A stretch of 6,025 bases of DNA from an uncultured Bacilli bacterium (GTDB taxonomy: Bacteria > Bacillota_I > Bacilli_A > RF39 > UBA660): positions 1 to 6,025 of the forward strand of contig CANRDR010000096.1 in NCBI GenBank assembly GCA_947629425.1, in the 5' to 3' direction. This document shows, in pieces, positions 1 through 5,279 of the stretch. A model generated the notes under the pieces. It saw only the letters and a list, made by a program, of their open reading frames with translations, was not told the origin of the DNA and did no database searches. The position numbers and the translations under genes are program-made. Each line of letters begins with the position of its first letter. Within the stretch, counting starts at the first letter, position 1.

Positions 1-374
1 TCTGTTGCAACAATAGCATCAACTAATACTTGTGGTAATTCATCATAAGTAACTGTTTCTCTATTTTCAGTACCTAATCTTGCCCATTCATTACCATTAA
101 CATCTAAGAATACACTAGCTTCTTTTTTATAAAGGTTTGATGTATTAAAATCAGGAGAAGCAATAATTATATATAATACAAATACTATTCCTAATGTTAA
201 ACATAGTATTAAAAATAACATAAGTATTATTAATAATTTTTGTCCAATAGTTCCTTTTTTATATTTCTTTTTTAATTCACTAGTTTTTTCTAACTTGATT
301 TTAGAATTTTTCTTTCCTTTAGGTACTTTAATATCTTTATCTTTTTTCTTTTTAGTATAAGTAGTTTTTTTCAT
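1..374 (-). CDS. Class A penicillin-binding protein (PBP1-type), N-terminal part, cut by window edge
   Basis: This is the start of a bifunctional peptidoglycan glycosyltransferase/transpeptidase that would polymerise lipid II and cross-link glycan strands outside the membrane. Only 124 residues are visible. Residues 1-45 are a very Lys-rich cytoplasmic tail, and residues about 46-72 are one hydrophobic signal-anchor helix (LLIILMLFLILCLTLGIVFV). An extracytoplasmic segment follows, ending in DELPQVLVDAIVAT. That ending matches the opening of the GT51 glycosyltransferase domain, where the next residue is normally the catalytic Glu of the (T)EDxxF motif; the window stops after the GA of that codon. 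The ATG overlaps the recU stop by one base (TAATG) and has an AAGGAGG site 7 bases upstream, so the start is well supported. The recU-ponA pair is conserved in Firmicutes, which supports the call. Whether the family name should be ponA, pbp1A or another class A PBP cannot be decided from the fragment. Confidence 0.9.
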   Translation of the reverse strand, partial: MKKTTYTKKKKDKDIKVPKGKKNSKIKLEKTSELKKKYKKGTIGQKLLIILMLFLILCLTLGIVFVLYIIIASPDFNTSNLYKKEASVFLDVNGNEWARLGTENRETVTYDELPQVLVDAIVAT

Positions 375-931
375 TAATTTTCCTCCTTAAAATAATATTT
401 TTCTATAACACTAATATAATCTAATGCAGGATTAATTCCTTCTTTTATAAGTAATCCTTTAGTTTTAATAAATTCATAAGGAATACTTTTTCTTTTATTA
501 TTATCAATAAATTCTATTATTAAATTACCATCTAATAAATAATACTCTGAATTTATTTTAATTATTAAGAAACTAATACCACCATGTTTAATAACTCTTT
601 TCATATGTAATAATTGATGTTCATGTAAATTAGATAATGGAAAAGATGTTTTATTTAATGTTTCTTTAGCATCAAAATCAATATATTTTCCTTTATATAT
701 ACCATTATAATCTAAAGTAGATGGTATTTTATAATATCCTTCATCTATTTTATTTTTTTTATAATCAACTCTGCATACTAATATAGGTGTAGGTTTTTTA
801 TATATAACTGCAATATCATTTTCTAAATAATATAAATTAGATTCATTAATTAAATTTTCTAATTTCATACCTCTGTTTTTATAAGATATAGTTCTCTTAT
901 AATCTTTTTTTATACTACCAGGATATAACAT
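374..931 (-). CDS. recU: Holliday junction resolvase RecU
   Basis: RecU is the Firmicute endonuclease that cleaves four-way DNA junctions in recombinational repair and chromosome segregation, replacing RuvC; it acts in the cytoplasm with RuvAB and RecA. The 185-residue product aligns by eye along its whole length with Bacillus subtilis RecU: YKNRGMKLENLINESNLYYL near the N-terminus, then AVIYKKPTP (41-49), the nuclease core TLDYNGIYKGKYIDFDAKET (72-91) and NKTSFPL (93-99), and a C-terminal DYISVIEKYYF. PD-(D/E)XK metal and catalytic positions are D74, D87 and K89. B. subtilis has Glu where D87 sits, a conservative change. It is slightly shorter than B. subtilis RecU because the N-terminal tail is reduced. 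The start is the ATG at 931 with AAAGGGTGA just upstream. It is the first gene of an operon with the penicillin-binding protein gene, overlapping it by one base. All Arg codons are AGA. The assignment is very secure. Confidence 0.97.
   Translation of the reverse strand: MLYPGSIKKDYKRTISYKNRGMKLENLINESNLYYLENDIAVIYKKPTPILVCRVDYKKNKIDEGYYKIPSTLDYNGIYKGKYIDFDAKETLNKTSFPLSNLHEHQLLHMKRVIKHGGISFLIIKINSEYYLLDGNLIIEFIDNNKRKSIPYEFIKTKGLLIKEGINPALDYISVIEKYYFKEEN
382..388 (-). promoter_or_regulatory. Shine-Dalgarno of the penicillin-binding protein gene, inside the recU 3' end
   Basis: On the minus strand AAGGAGG lies 7 bases before the ATG at 374 and within the last recU codons. With the TAATG stop/start overlap this gives both independent ribosome loading and scope for translational coupling from recU. 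Confidence 0.8.
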
Positions 932-962
932 TACATCACCCTTTAAATTATATAATATATAT

Positions 963-991
963 ATAATAAATTCTATATATATTTATGAAAG
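963..991 (-). promoter_or_regulatory. Candidate sigma-A-type promoter for recU-pbp
   Basis: Reading the minus strand, CTTTCA (991-986), a 17-base spacer and TATTAT (968-963) give a weak -35 and a 5/6 -10. The start would fall near 956, leaving a leader of about 25 bases before recU. The region is so rich in TA steps that other -10 hexamers exist (a perfect TATAAT at 952-947 has no -35), so the exact site is uncertain. Confidence 0.35.
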
Positions 992-992
992 T

Positions 993-1021
993 TTGCATTA
1001 TTTTACATTTTTTTACATAAT
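993..1021 (+). promoter_or_regulatory. Candidate promoter for engB
   Basis: TTGCAT (993-998), a 17-base spacer and CATAAT (1016-1021) form a weak -35 with a 5/6 -10. The start would be near 1028, so the leader would be only about 11 bases and would begin at the AGG of the ribosome binding site. That is short, which lowers confidence. An alternative is transcription from further left, in the TA-rich stretch at 951-980. Confidence 0.3.
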
Positions 1022-1038
1022 ACTAATAGGTAAGAAAA

Positions 1039-1626
1039 ATGAAAATAGATTCTTCAGAATTAACTAATATTGCTGTAAGAACAAGTCAATATCCTAATAA
1101 TAATAAAAAAGAATTTTTGTTAGTAGGTAAAAGTAATGTAGGTAAAAGTAGTTTTATAAATACTATTTTATCAAGAAAAAATTTTGCTAGAACTAGTAGT
1201 AAACCTGGAAAAACTCAAACATTAAATTTTTATTTAGTAAATGATACTTTTTACTTAGTTGATGTACCTGGATATGGTTATGCATCTTTATCTAAAAGTC
1301 AACAAAAAAAGTTTGGATTAATGATAGAAGAATATATAACTACTAGAGAAAATTTAAAAATGGTATTTATGTTAATTGATTTTAGACATAAACCTAGTGA
1401 AAATGATATTTTAATGTATGATTATTTAAAATATTATAATTTGCCAGTTACTATTATTGCTACCAAATATGATAAAGTTAAATCAAGTTTAAAAGATAAA
1501 CAAGAAAAATTAATACAAAATACTTTAAATATAAAAGAAAATGATAATTTAGTATTATTTTCAAGTATTACTAAAAAAGGTAGAGAAGAAGTATATAGAA
1601 TATTAAATGATAAACTAAATAGTTAG
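1039..1626 (+). CDS. engB: Ribosome biogenesis GTPase EngB (YsxC/YihA)
   Basis: EngB is a small TRAFAC-class GTPase required for late assembly of the 50S ribosomal subunit; it is essential in B. subtilis and E. coli. The 195-residue product has the family's usual length and all G motifs: G1 GKSNVGKS (30-37), switch I with KPGKTQTLNFY (55-65), G3 DVPGYGYA (75-82), G4 TKYDK (142-146) and G5 FSSITKKG (174-181). The SNVGKS P-loop and the VPGYGYA signature separate it from Era and EngA. It is a single domain with no membrane segment. The start ATG at 1039 has AGGTAAG nine to fifteen bases upstream, a modest site, and no better in-frame start exists. It ends in TAG, while the other complete genes here end in TAA. 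It lies divergent from recU and 57 bases before the prepilin gene; the classical neighbour lon is not visible. Arg codons are all AGA. Confidence 0.97.
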   Translation: MKIDSSELTNIAVRTSQYPNNNKKEFLLVGKSNVGKSSFINTILSRKNFARTSSKPGKTQTLNFYLVNDTFYLVDVPGYGYASLSKSQQKKFGLMIEEYITTRENLKMVFMLIDFRHKPSENDILMYDYLKYYNLPVTIIATKYDKVKSSLKDKQEKLIQNTLNIKENDNLVLFSSITKKGREEVYRILNDKLNS

Positions 1627-1637
1627 TTTATTTTTTC

Positions 1638-1666
1638 TTGAAAAAAACAAGTATACGTTATATATT
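1638..1666 (+). promoter_or_regulatory. Candidate promoter for the prepilin gene
   Basis: TTGAAA (1638-1643), a 17-base spacer and TATATT (1661-1666) are each 5/6 matches to sigma-A hexamers with ideal spacing. The expected start near 1673 coincides with the first base of AGGTGA, giving a leader of about 11 bases. No terminator separates engB from this gene, so it could also be read from engB. Confidence 0.4.
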
Positions 1667-1672
1667 TAATAT

Positions 1673-1678
1673 AGGTGA
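1673..1678 (+). promoter_or_regulatory. Ribosome binding site that decides the prepilin start
   Basis: AGGTGA sits 5 bases before the ATG at 1684. An in-frame GTG at 1675 lies inside this AGGTGA, so it is part of the ribosome binding site and not the start codon. Choosing 1684 also gives the usual very short basic prepilin leader. Confidence 0.75.
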
Positions 1679-1683
1679 CGATT

Positions 1684-2097
1684 ATGAATAATAAAGGTTT
1701 TACATTAGTAGAGATACTTGCTGTTATAATTTTATTAAGTATAATAATTATTATAATAGCGCCTAATATTTCTAATTCAAGTGACAAAACTAAAAAGAAA
1801 TTACTAGAAAATAAGATATATGAAATAGAAAAAGTTGCTATTAGTTATGGACAAGATAATAGAGATTCATTTAATAACAAATGTACTATTAATGGACAAT
1901 CATATGACTGTTTTGAAATTAATGTATCAGATTTAACAAATAATAGTTATATGAATGCAGATGATGAAGAAGGTAATGTTATAAATCCATATAATGATGA
2001 ACAATTAAATGATTGTAAAATTCAAATATATAAAAAATATGGAAAAATATATGCAGTATGGAAAACTAAAAGTGGAAATGTATGTTGGTATGAATAA
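1684..2097 (+). CDS. Type IV prepilin / pseudopilin-like protein
   Basis: From the ATG at 1684 the product has 137 residues. It starts MNNKGFTLVEIL, the class III signal of type IV pilins and ComG/T2SS pseudopilins. PilD/ComC-type peptidase would cut after G5, leaving an N-methylated Phe, and E10 would be the conserved Glu5 of the mature protein. Residues 6-28 form the hydrophobic helix, here with a run of six Ile, followed by a Lys-rich amphipathic stretch (34-50) typical of the pilin stalk. The globular part carries four Cys (67, 76, 111, 134), which could form two disulfides outside the membrane, and a pattern ending GNVINPYNDEQLNDC and YAVWKTKSGNVCWYE. No ComGA/GB-like ATPase, platform protein or peptidase gene is in view, so the machine it serves (DNA uptake pilus or other) cannot be told. 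The prepilin class is secure; a more specific name is not. Confidence 0.9.
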   Translation: MNNKGFTLVEILAVIILLSIIIIIIAPNISNSSDKTKKKLLENKIYEIEKVAISYGQDNRDSFNNKCTINGQSYDCFEINVSDLTNNSYMNADDEEGNVINPYNDEQLNDCKIQIYKKYGKIYAVWKTKSGNVCWYE

Positions 2098-2170
2098 AAT
2101 ATGAAATTATATAATTAATATTAAAAATTAGTATAGATTAAAAAAATATTGTAAATATTAGAGATTTCTA

Positions 2171-2199
2171 TTGTTTATGATTTTTTTTTTTGTTATACT
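2171..2199 (+). promoter_or_regulatory. Extended -10 promoter of ppdK
   Basis: TTGTTT (2171-2176), a 17-base spacer and TATACT (2194-2199) preceded by a T(G)T-type element near 2192 form a good sigma-A promoter. The spacer contains a run of 11 T (2181-2191). Start would be near 2206, a leader of about 25 bases before the ATG at 2231. No terminator is obvious after the prepilin gene (2098-2170 is plain A+T-rich sequence), so some read-through is possible. Confidence 0.6.
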
Positions 2200-2217
2200 A
2201 ATTTTGTCTTAAAAAAT

Positions 2218-2223
2218 GGAGGT
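2218..2223 (+). promoter_or_regulatory. Ribosome binding site that decides the ppdK start
   Basis: GGAGGT lies 8 bases before the ATG at 2231. An in-frame ATG at 2216 overlaps this site (ATGGAGG), would have no Shine-Dalgarno of its own, and would add five residues absent from PPDK homologues. The start at 2231 gives MTKYVY, the family's normal N-terminus. Confidence 0.85.
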
Positions 2224-2230
2224 TAATTAT

Positions 2231-4864
2231 ATGACAAAATATGTTTATTCCTTTAAAGAAGGAAACAAAGATATGAGAAACCTTTTAGGAGGAAAAGGTG
2301 CTAACTTAGCAGAAATGACTAGTATTGGTTTGCCTGTACCTCAAGGTTTTACTATCACAACTGAAGCCTGTACTAAATACTATGAAGATGGTAGAGAAAT
2401 AAATGAAGAAATACAGGCTCAAATTAATGAATATATTGAAAAGTTAGAAAATGTTACTGGTAAAAAATTTGGTGATATTGAAAATCCATTATTAGTATCA
2501 GTAAGAAGTGGTGCACGTGCTAGTATGCCTGGTATGATGGATACTATATTAAATTTAGGGTTAAATGAAGATGTTGTTAATGTATTAGCAGAAAAATCTA
2601 ATAATCCTAGATGGGCATGGGATTGCTATAGAAGATTTATTCAAATGTATTCAGATGTAGTTATGGAAGTTGGTAAAAAATATTTTGAACAACTTATTGA
2701 CGAAATGAAAGAGAAAAAAGGTGTTAAACAAGATATTGAATTAGATGCTGATGATTTAAAAGAATTAGCAAGACAATTTAAAGAGGAATATAAATCTAAA
2801 ATTGGTACATCTTTCCCAGATGATCCAAAAGAACAATTAATGGGTGCTATAAAAGCTGTATTTAGAAGTTGGGATAATCCTAGAGCAAATGTTTATAGAA
2901 GAGATAATGACATTCCTTATTCATGGGGAACAGCAGTAAATGTTCAATCTATGGCATTTGGTAATATGGGAGATGATTGCGGAACAGGTGTTGCATTCAC
3001 AAGAGATCCTGCTACTGGAGAAAAAGGTTTATTTGGAGAATTTTTAACTAATGCACAAGGAGAAGATGTTGTTGCTGGTGTTAGAACTCCAATGAAAATT
3101 AGTGAAATGGAAAGTAAATTTCCAGAAGCATTTAAACAATTTAAAGAAGTATGCGCTACATTAGAATCTCATTATAGAGATATGCAAGATATGGAATTTA
3201 CAGTTGAACATGGAAAACTTTATATGTTACAAACTAGAAATGGAAAACGTACTGCTCAAGCTGCTTTAAAAATTGCATGTGATTTAGTAGATGAAGGAAT
3301 GCGTACAGAAGAAGAAGCAGTTGAAATGATTGATCCAAGAAATTTAGATACATTATTACATCCACAATTTGATCCAAAAGAACTTAAAAATGCTACTCCA
3401 ATAGGAAAAGGATTAGGTGCATCTCCTGGTGCTGCTTGTGGTAAGATTGTATTTACTGCTGAAGATGCAGAAGAATGGAATAGTAAAGGAGAAAAAGTTG
3501 TACTAGTTAGACTTGAAACTTCTCCAGAAGATATTACTGGTATGAAAGCAAGTCAAGGAATATTAACAGTTCGTGGTGGTATGACTAGCCATGCTGCAGT
3601 TGTTGCACGTGGAATGGGTACATGCTGTGTATCTGGTTGTGGCGATATTACTATGGATGAAGAAAATAAAAAATTTACTCTTGCTGGAAAAACTTTCCAT
3701 GAAGGAGATTATATTTCAATAGACGGAACAACTGGTAATATTTATGACGGTATTATAAAAACAGTTGATGCTACTATTGCTGGTGAATTTGAAAGAGTAA
3801 TGAATTGGGCAGATAAGTTTAGAAAATTAAAAGTTAAAACTAATGCTGATACTCCAAAAGATGCTAGAAAAGCACGTGAATTAGGTGCTGAAGGAATAGG
3901 TCTTTGTAGAACTGAGCATATGTTCTTTGAAGAAGATAGAATTGCTGCATTTAGAGAAATGATTTGTGCTGATACAGTTGAAGAAAGAGAAAAAGCATTA
4001 GATAAAATTCTTCCATATCAACAAAATGATTTTGAAGAATTATATGAAGCATTAGAAGGATATCCAGTTACTATAAGATACTTGGATCCACCTCTACATG
4101 AATTTGTTCCAACTACTGAAGATGAAATTAAAAAACTTGCTAAGGCTCAAAATAAAACAGTTGAAGAAATTAAAAATTTAATTTCAAATTTACATGAAGT
4201 TAATCCAATGATGGGACATCGTGGATGTAGACTTGCTGTAACATATCCAGAAATTGCACGTATGCAAACAAAAGCGGTTATTAGAGCTGCTATAAATGTT
4301 CAAAAGAAACATTCTGATTGGAATATAGTTCCAGAAATTATGATTCCTTTAGTATCAGAAGTAAAAGAATTAAAATATGTTAAAGATATTGTAGTAGAAA
4401 CTGCTGATAAAGAAATTAAAGATGCTAATGTTAAGTTAGATTATAAAGTTGGTACTATGATAGAAATACCTCGTGCTTGTGTTACTGCAGATGAAATAGC
4501 TAAAAATGCTGACTTCTTCTGTTTTGGTACTAATGATTTAACACAAATGACTTATGGTTTTTCAAGAGATGATGCTGGTAAATTCTTAGGAGCTTACTAT
4601 GATGCAAAAATACTTGAAAATGATCCGTTTGCAAAATTAGATCAAAATGGTGTAGGAAAATTAATGGAAACTGCTATTAAATTAGGAAGACCAGTTAATA
4701 AAGATTTACATGTTGGTATTTGTGGAGAACATGGTGGAGATCCATCAAGCGTTGAATTCTGTCATAATATTGGTTTAGATTATGTATCATGTAGTCCATT
4801 TAGAGTACCAATTGCAAGATTAGCTGCTGCACAAGCCGCAATCAAAAACGGGAGTAAAAATTAA
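2231..4864 (+). CDS. ppdK: Pyruvate, phosphate dikinase
   Basis: PPDK catalyses ATP + pyruvate + phosphate = AMP + phosphoenolpyruvate + diphosphate. It is cytosolic, and in many anaerobes serves PPi-linked glycolysis or PEP formation. The 877-residue product is nearly the same length as the Clostridium symbiosum enzyme (874) and almost collinear with it. The N-terminal ATP-grasp half (about 1-340) has GGKGANLAEM (K22), SVRSGA (R92) and MEFTVEHGKLYMLQTRNGKRT (322-342). The swivelling phosphohistidine domain (about 385-510) has GGMTSHAAVVARGMG with catalytic H454. The C-terminal TIM barrel (about 530-870) has GLCRTEH (R560), TIRYLDPPLHEF (R616), MIEIPRA (E745), FGTNDLTQ (D769) and GICGEHGGDP with the general acid/base C831. 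All of these are intact. Nine Arg codons are CGT, while the other genes here use only AGA, a sign of selection for efficient translation. It appears monocistronic, with its own promoter and a terminator about 100 bases downstream. No PDRP-type regulatory protein gene is in view. Confidence 0.98.
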   Translation: MTKYVYSFKEGNKDMRNLLGGKGANLAEMTSIGLPVPQGFTITTEACTKYYEDGREINEEIQAQINEYIEKLENVTGKKFGDIENPLLVSVRSGARASMPGMMDTILNLGLNEDVVNVLAEKSNNPRWAWDCYRRFIQMYSDVVMEVGKKYFEQLIDEMKEKKGVKQDIELDADDLKELARQFKEEYKSKIGTSFPDDPKEQLMGAIKAVFRSWDNPRANVYRRDNDIPYSWGTAVNVQSMAFGNMGDDCGTGVAFTRDPATGEKGLFGEFLTNAQGEDVVAGVRTPMKISEMESKFPEAFKQFKEVCATLESHYRDMQDMEFTVEHGKLYMLQTRNGKRTAQAALKIACDLVDEGMRTEEEAVEMIDPRNLDTLLHPQFDPKELKNATPIGKGLGASPGAACGKIVFTAEDAEEWNSKGEKVVLVRLETSPEDITGMKASQGILTVRGGMTSHAAVVARGMGTCCVSGCGDITMDEENKKFTLAGKTFHEGDYISIDGTTGNIYDGIIKTVDATIAGEFERVMNWADKFRKLKVKTNADTPKDARKARELGAEGIGLCRTEHMFFEEDRIAAFREMICADTVEEREKALDKILPYQQNDFEELYEALEGYPVTIRYLDPPLHEFVPTTEDEIKKLAKAQNKTVEEIKNLISNLHEVNPMMGHRGCRLAVTYPEIARMQTKAVIRAAINVQKKHSDWNIVPEIMIPLVSEVKELKYVKDIVVETADKEIKDANVKLDYKVGTMIEIPRACVTADEIAKNADFFCFGTNDLTQMTYGFSRDDAGKFLGAYYDAKILENDPFAKLDQNGVGKLMETAIKLGRPVNKDLHVGICGEHGGDPSSVEFCHNIGLDYVSCSPFRVPIARLAAAQAAIKNGSKN

Positions 4865-4878
4865 TAATGTCAAAAAAT

Positions 4879-4892
4879 CCCTTAAATAAGGG
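4879..4892. repeat. Short perfect hairpin after ppdK, terminator-like on the minus strand
   Basis: CCCTTA-AA-TAAGGG forms a 5-6 bp stem. On the plus strand it is followed by A residues, so it is not a terminator for ppdK. Read on the minus strand it is followed by ATTTTTT, so it could stop weak antisense transcription heading into ppdK. It may also act as a 3'-end stabilising hairpin. Confidence 0.4.
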
Positions 4893-4895
4893 AAA

Positions 4896-4942
4896 AAATA
4901 ATGATTTTATGGGAATATAAAATTTATTCCTAACCATTATTT
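4896..4942. repeat. Imperfect inverted repeat
   Basis: Outer arms AAATAATG (4896-4903) and CATTATTT (4935-4942) pair over 8 bp. Inner arms GGAATA (4912-4917) and TATTCC (4925-4930) pair over 6 bp around a 7-base loop, with unequal unpaired segments between them. There is no T-run after it. It could be mRNA 3'-end structure or a decayed small repeat; I cannot tell which. Confidence 0.4.
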
Positions 4943-4944
4943 GT

Positions 4945-4953
4945 TGATATAAT
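4945..4953 (+). promoter_or_regulatory. Extended -10 box just upstream of the terminator
   Basis: TGATATAAT (4945-4953) is a perfect TGnTATAAT extended -10. The -35 is poor (TATTCC at 17-base spacing), though extended -10 promoters often tolerate that. The start would be near 4960, so the transcript would consist almost wholly of the terminator hairpin unless it reads through to the small ORF at 5039. Confidence 0.3.
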
Positions 4954-4961
4954 GAATAAAT

Positions 4962-5005
4962 AAAGACTAAAAATGATTATATTTATCGTATTTTAGTCTT
5001 TTTTA
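4962..5005 (+). terminator. Strong rho-independent terminator after ppdK
   Basis: AAAGACTAAAA (4962-4972) pairs perfectly with TTTTAGTCTTT (4991-5001). The stem extends inward through ATGAT/ATCGT with one bulged A and a G-U pair, closing a 7-base loop (4978-4984). The 3' arm runs into TTTTTT. It most likely ends the ppdK transcript. The A/T-rich left flank means it may also work, less well, in the other direction. Confidence 0.85.
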
Positions 5006-5038
5006 TCTGTTTTGCTACAGAGAAATGGAGGTATAAAA

Positions 5039-5104
5039 ATGCGATTAATTTATCCTAATGTAAAATATAAAAAAATTATTGATAGTGTATATAAATTTAA
5101 ATAA
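5039..5104 (+). CDS. 21-codon ORF with strong ribosome binding site; possible remnant of a truncated gene
   Basis: GGAGGT (5027-5032) lies 6 bases before an ATG that opens MRLIYPNVKYKKIIDSVY and stops at TAA after 21 codons. The initiation signals are as good as those of ppdK. The first residues resemble the N-termini of some GNAT-type acetyltransferases (an MRLIYPxxKY-like opening followed by a helix). After the stop the same frame stays open for about 36 further codons, but this continuation is hydrophobic and not recognisably GNAT. Three readings are possible: a gene truncated by a nonsense mutation and deletion, a genuine small protein, or a leader peptide in a terminator-containing leader. 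I favour a remnant, but weakly. It has no signal peptide or membrane segment of its own. Confidence 0.3.
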   Translation: MRLIYPNVKYKKIIDSVYKFK

Positions 5105-5207
5105 TTATCTATTAAAGAGCAGTTTTTAATACTTTTTATTATAGAAGAGGGAAAAAATATAATTTATAATTTATTATTGTGTTATTATTGGATTTTTCTT
5201 TCATTAA

Positions 5208-5236
5208 TTTACATTTAAAATTATACATGGTACAAT
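5208..5236 (+). promoter_or_regulatory. Near-consensus promoter of the DUF1016 gene
   Basis: TTTACA (5208-5213), a 17-base spacer and TACAAT (5231-5236) with an upstream TG (5228-5229) make an extended -10 promoter with both hexamers 5/6. Start would be near 5243, giving a leader of about 37 bases. The gene therefore appears to be transcribed on its own and not from ppdK. Confidence 0.65.
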
Positions 5237-5279
5237 TTATACATATAAACTTTGATATGCGAATGATTGGAGGGTTTTA

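Larger units (their letters stand above)
4865..5279. other. 415-bp region without a full-length gene
   Basis: In order, this gap holds a 6-bp hairpin (4879-4892), a longer imperfect inverted repeat (4896-4942), an extended -10 box (4945-4953), a strong terminator (4962-5005), a small TCTGT/ACAGA stem (5006-5021), a 21-codon ORF with a good ribosome binding site (5039-5104), and the promoter of the DUF1016 gene (5208-5236). The remaining stretch, about 5105-5207, is A+T-rich. It stays open in the frame of the small ORF up to a TAA just after 5213, but I see no recognisable protein or RNA in it. Confidence 0.6.

Noticed and set aside
951..980. Alternating TA tract between recU and engB as a repeat or origin-like element
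   Set aside because: It is short and imperfect, and is what A+T-rich promoter DNA in such a genome commonly looks like; no DnaA-box or iteron pattern is seen.
1631..1651. Possible terminator after engB (T-run, CTTG/CAAG stem)
   Set aside because: The stem is only 4 bp around seven A, and the T-run precedes it; the TTTTTTC/GAAAAAA alternative has a 2-base loop. Neither is a credible plus-strand terminator.
1675..1683. GTG start for the prepilin gene (three extra residues)
   Set aside because: The GTG is part of the AGGTGA ribosome binding site; the ATG at 1684 has correct spacing and gives the usual short leader.
2216..2230. Upstream in-frame ATG for ppdK (five extra residues)
   Set aside because: The ATG overlaps the GGAGGT ribosome binding site of the ATG at 2231, has no site of its own, and homologues begin at the MTKYVY start.
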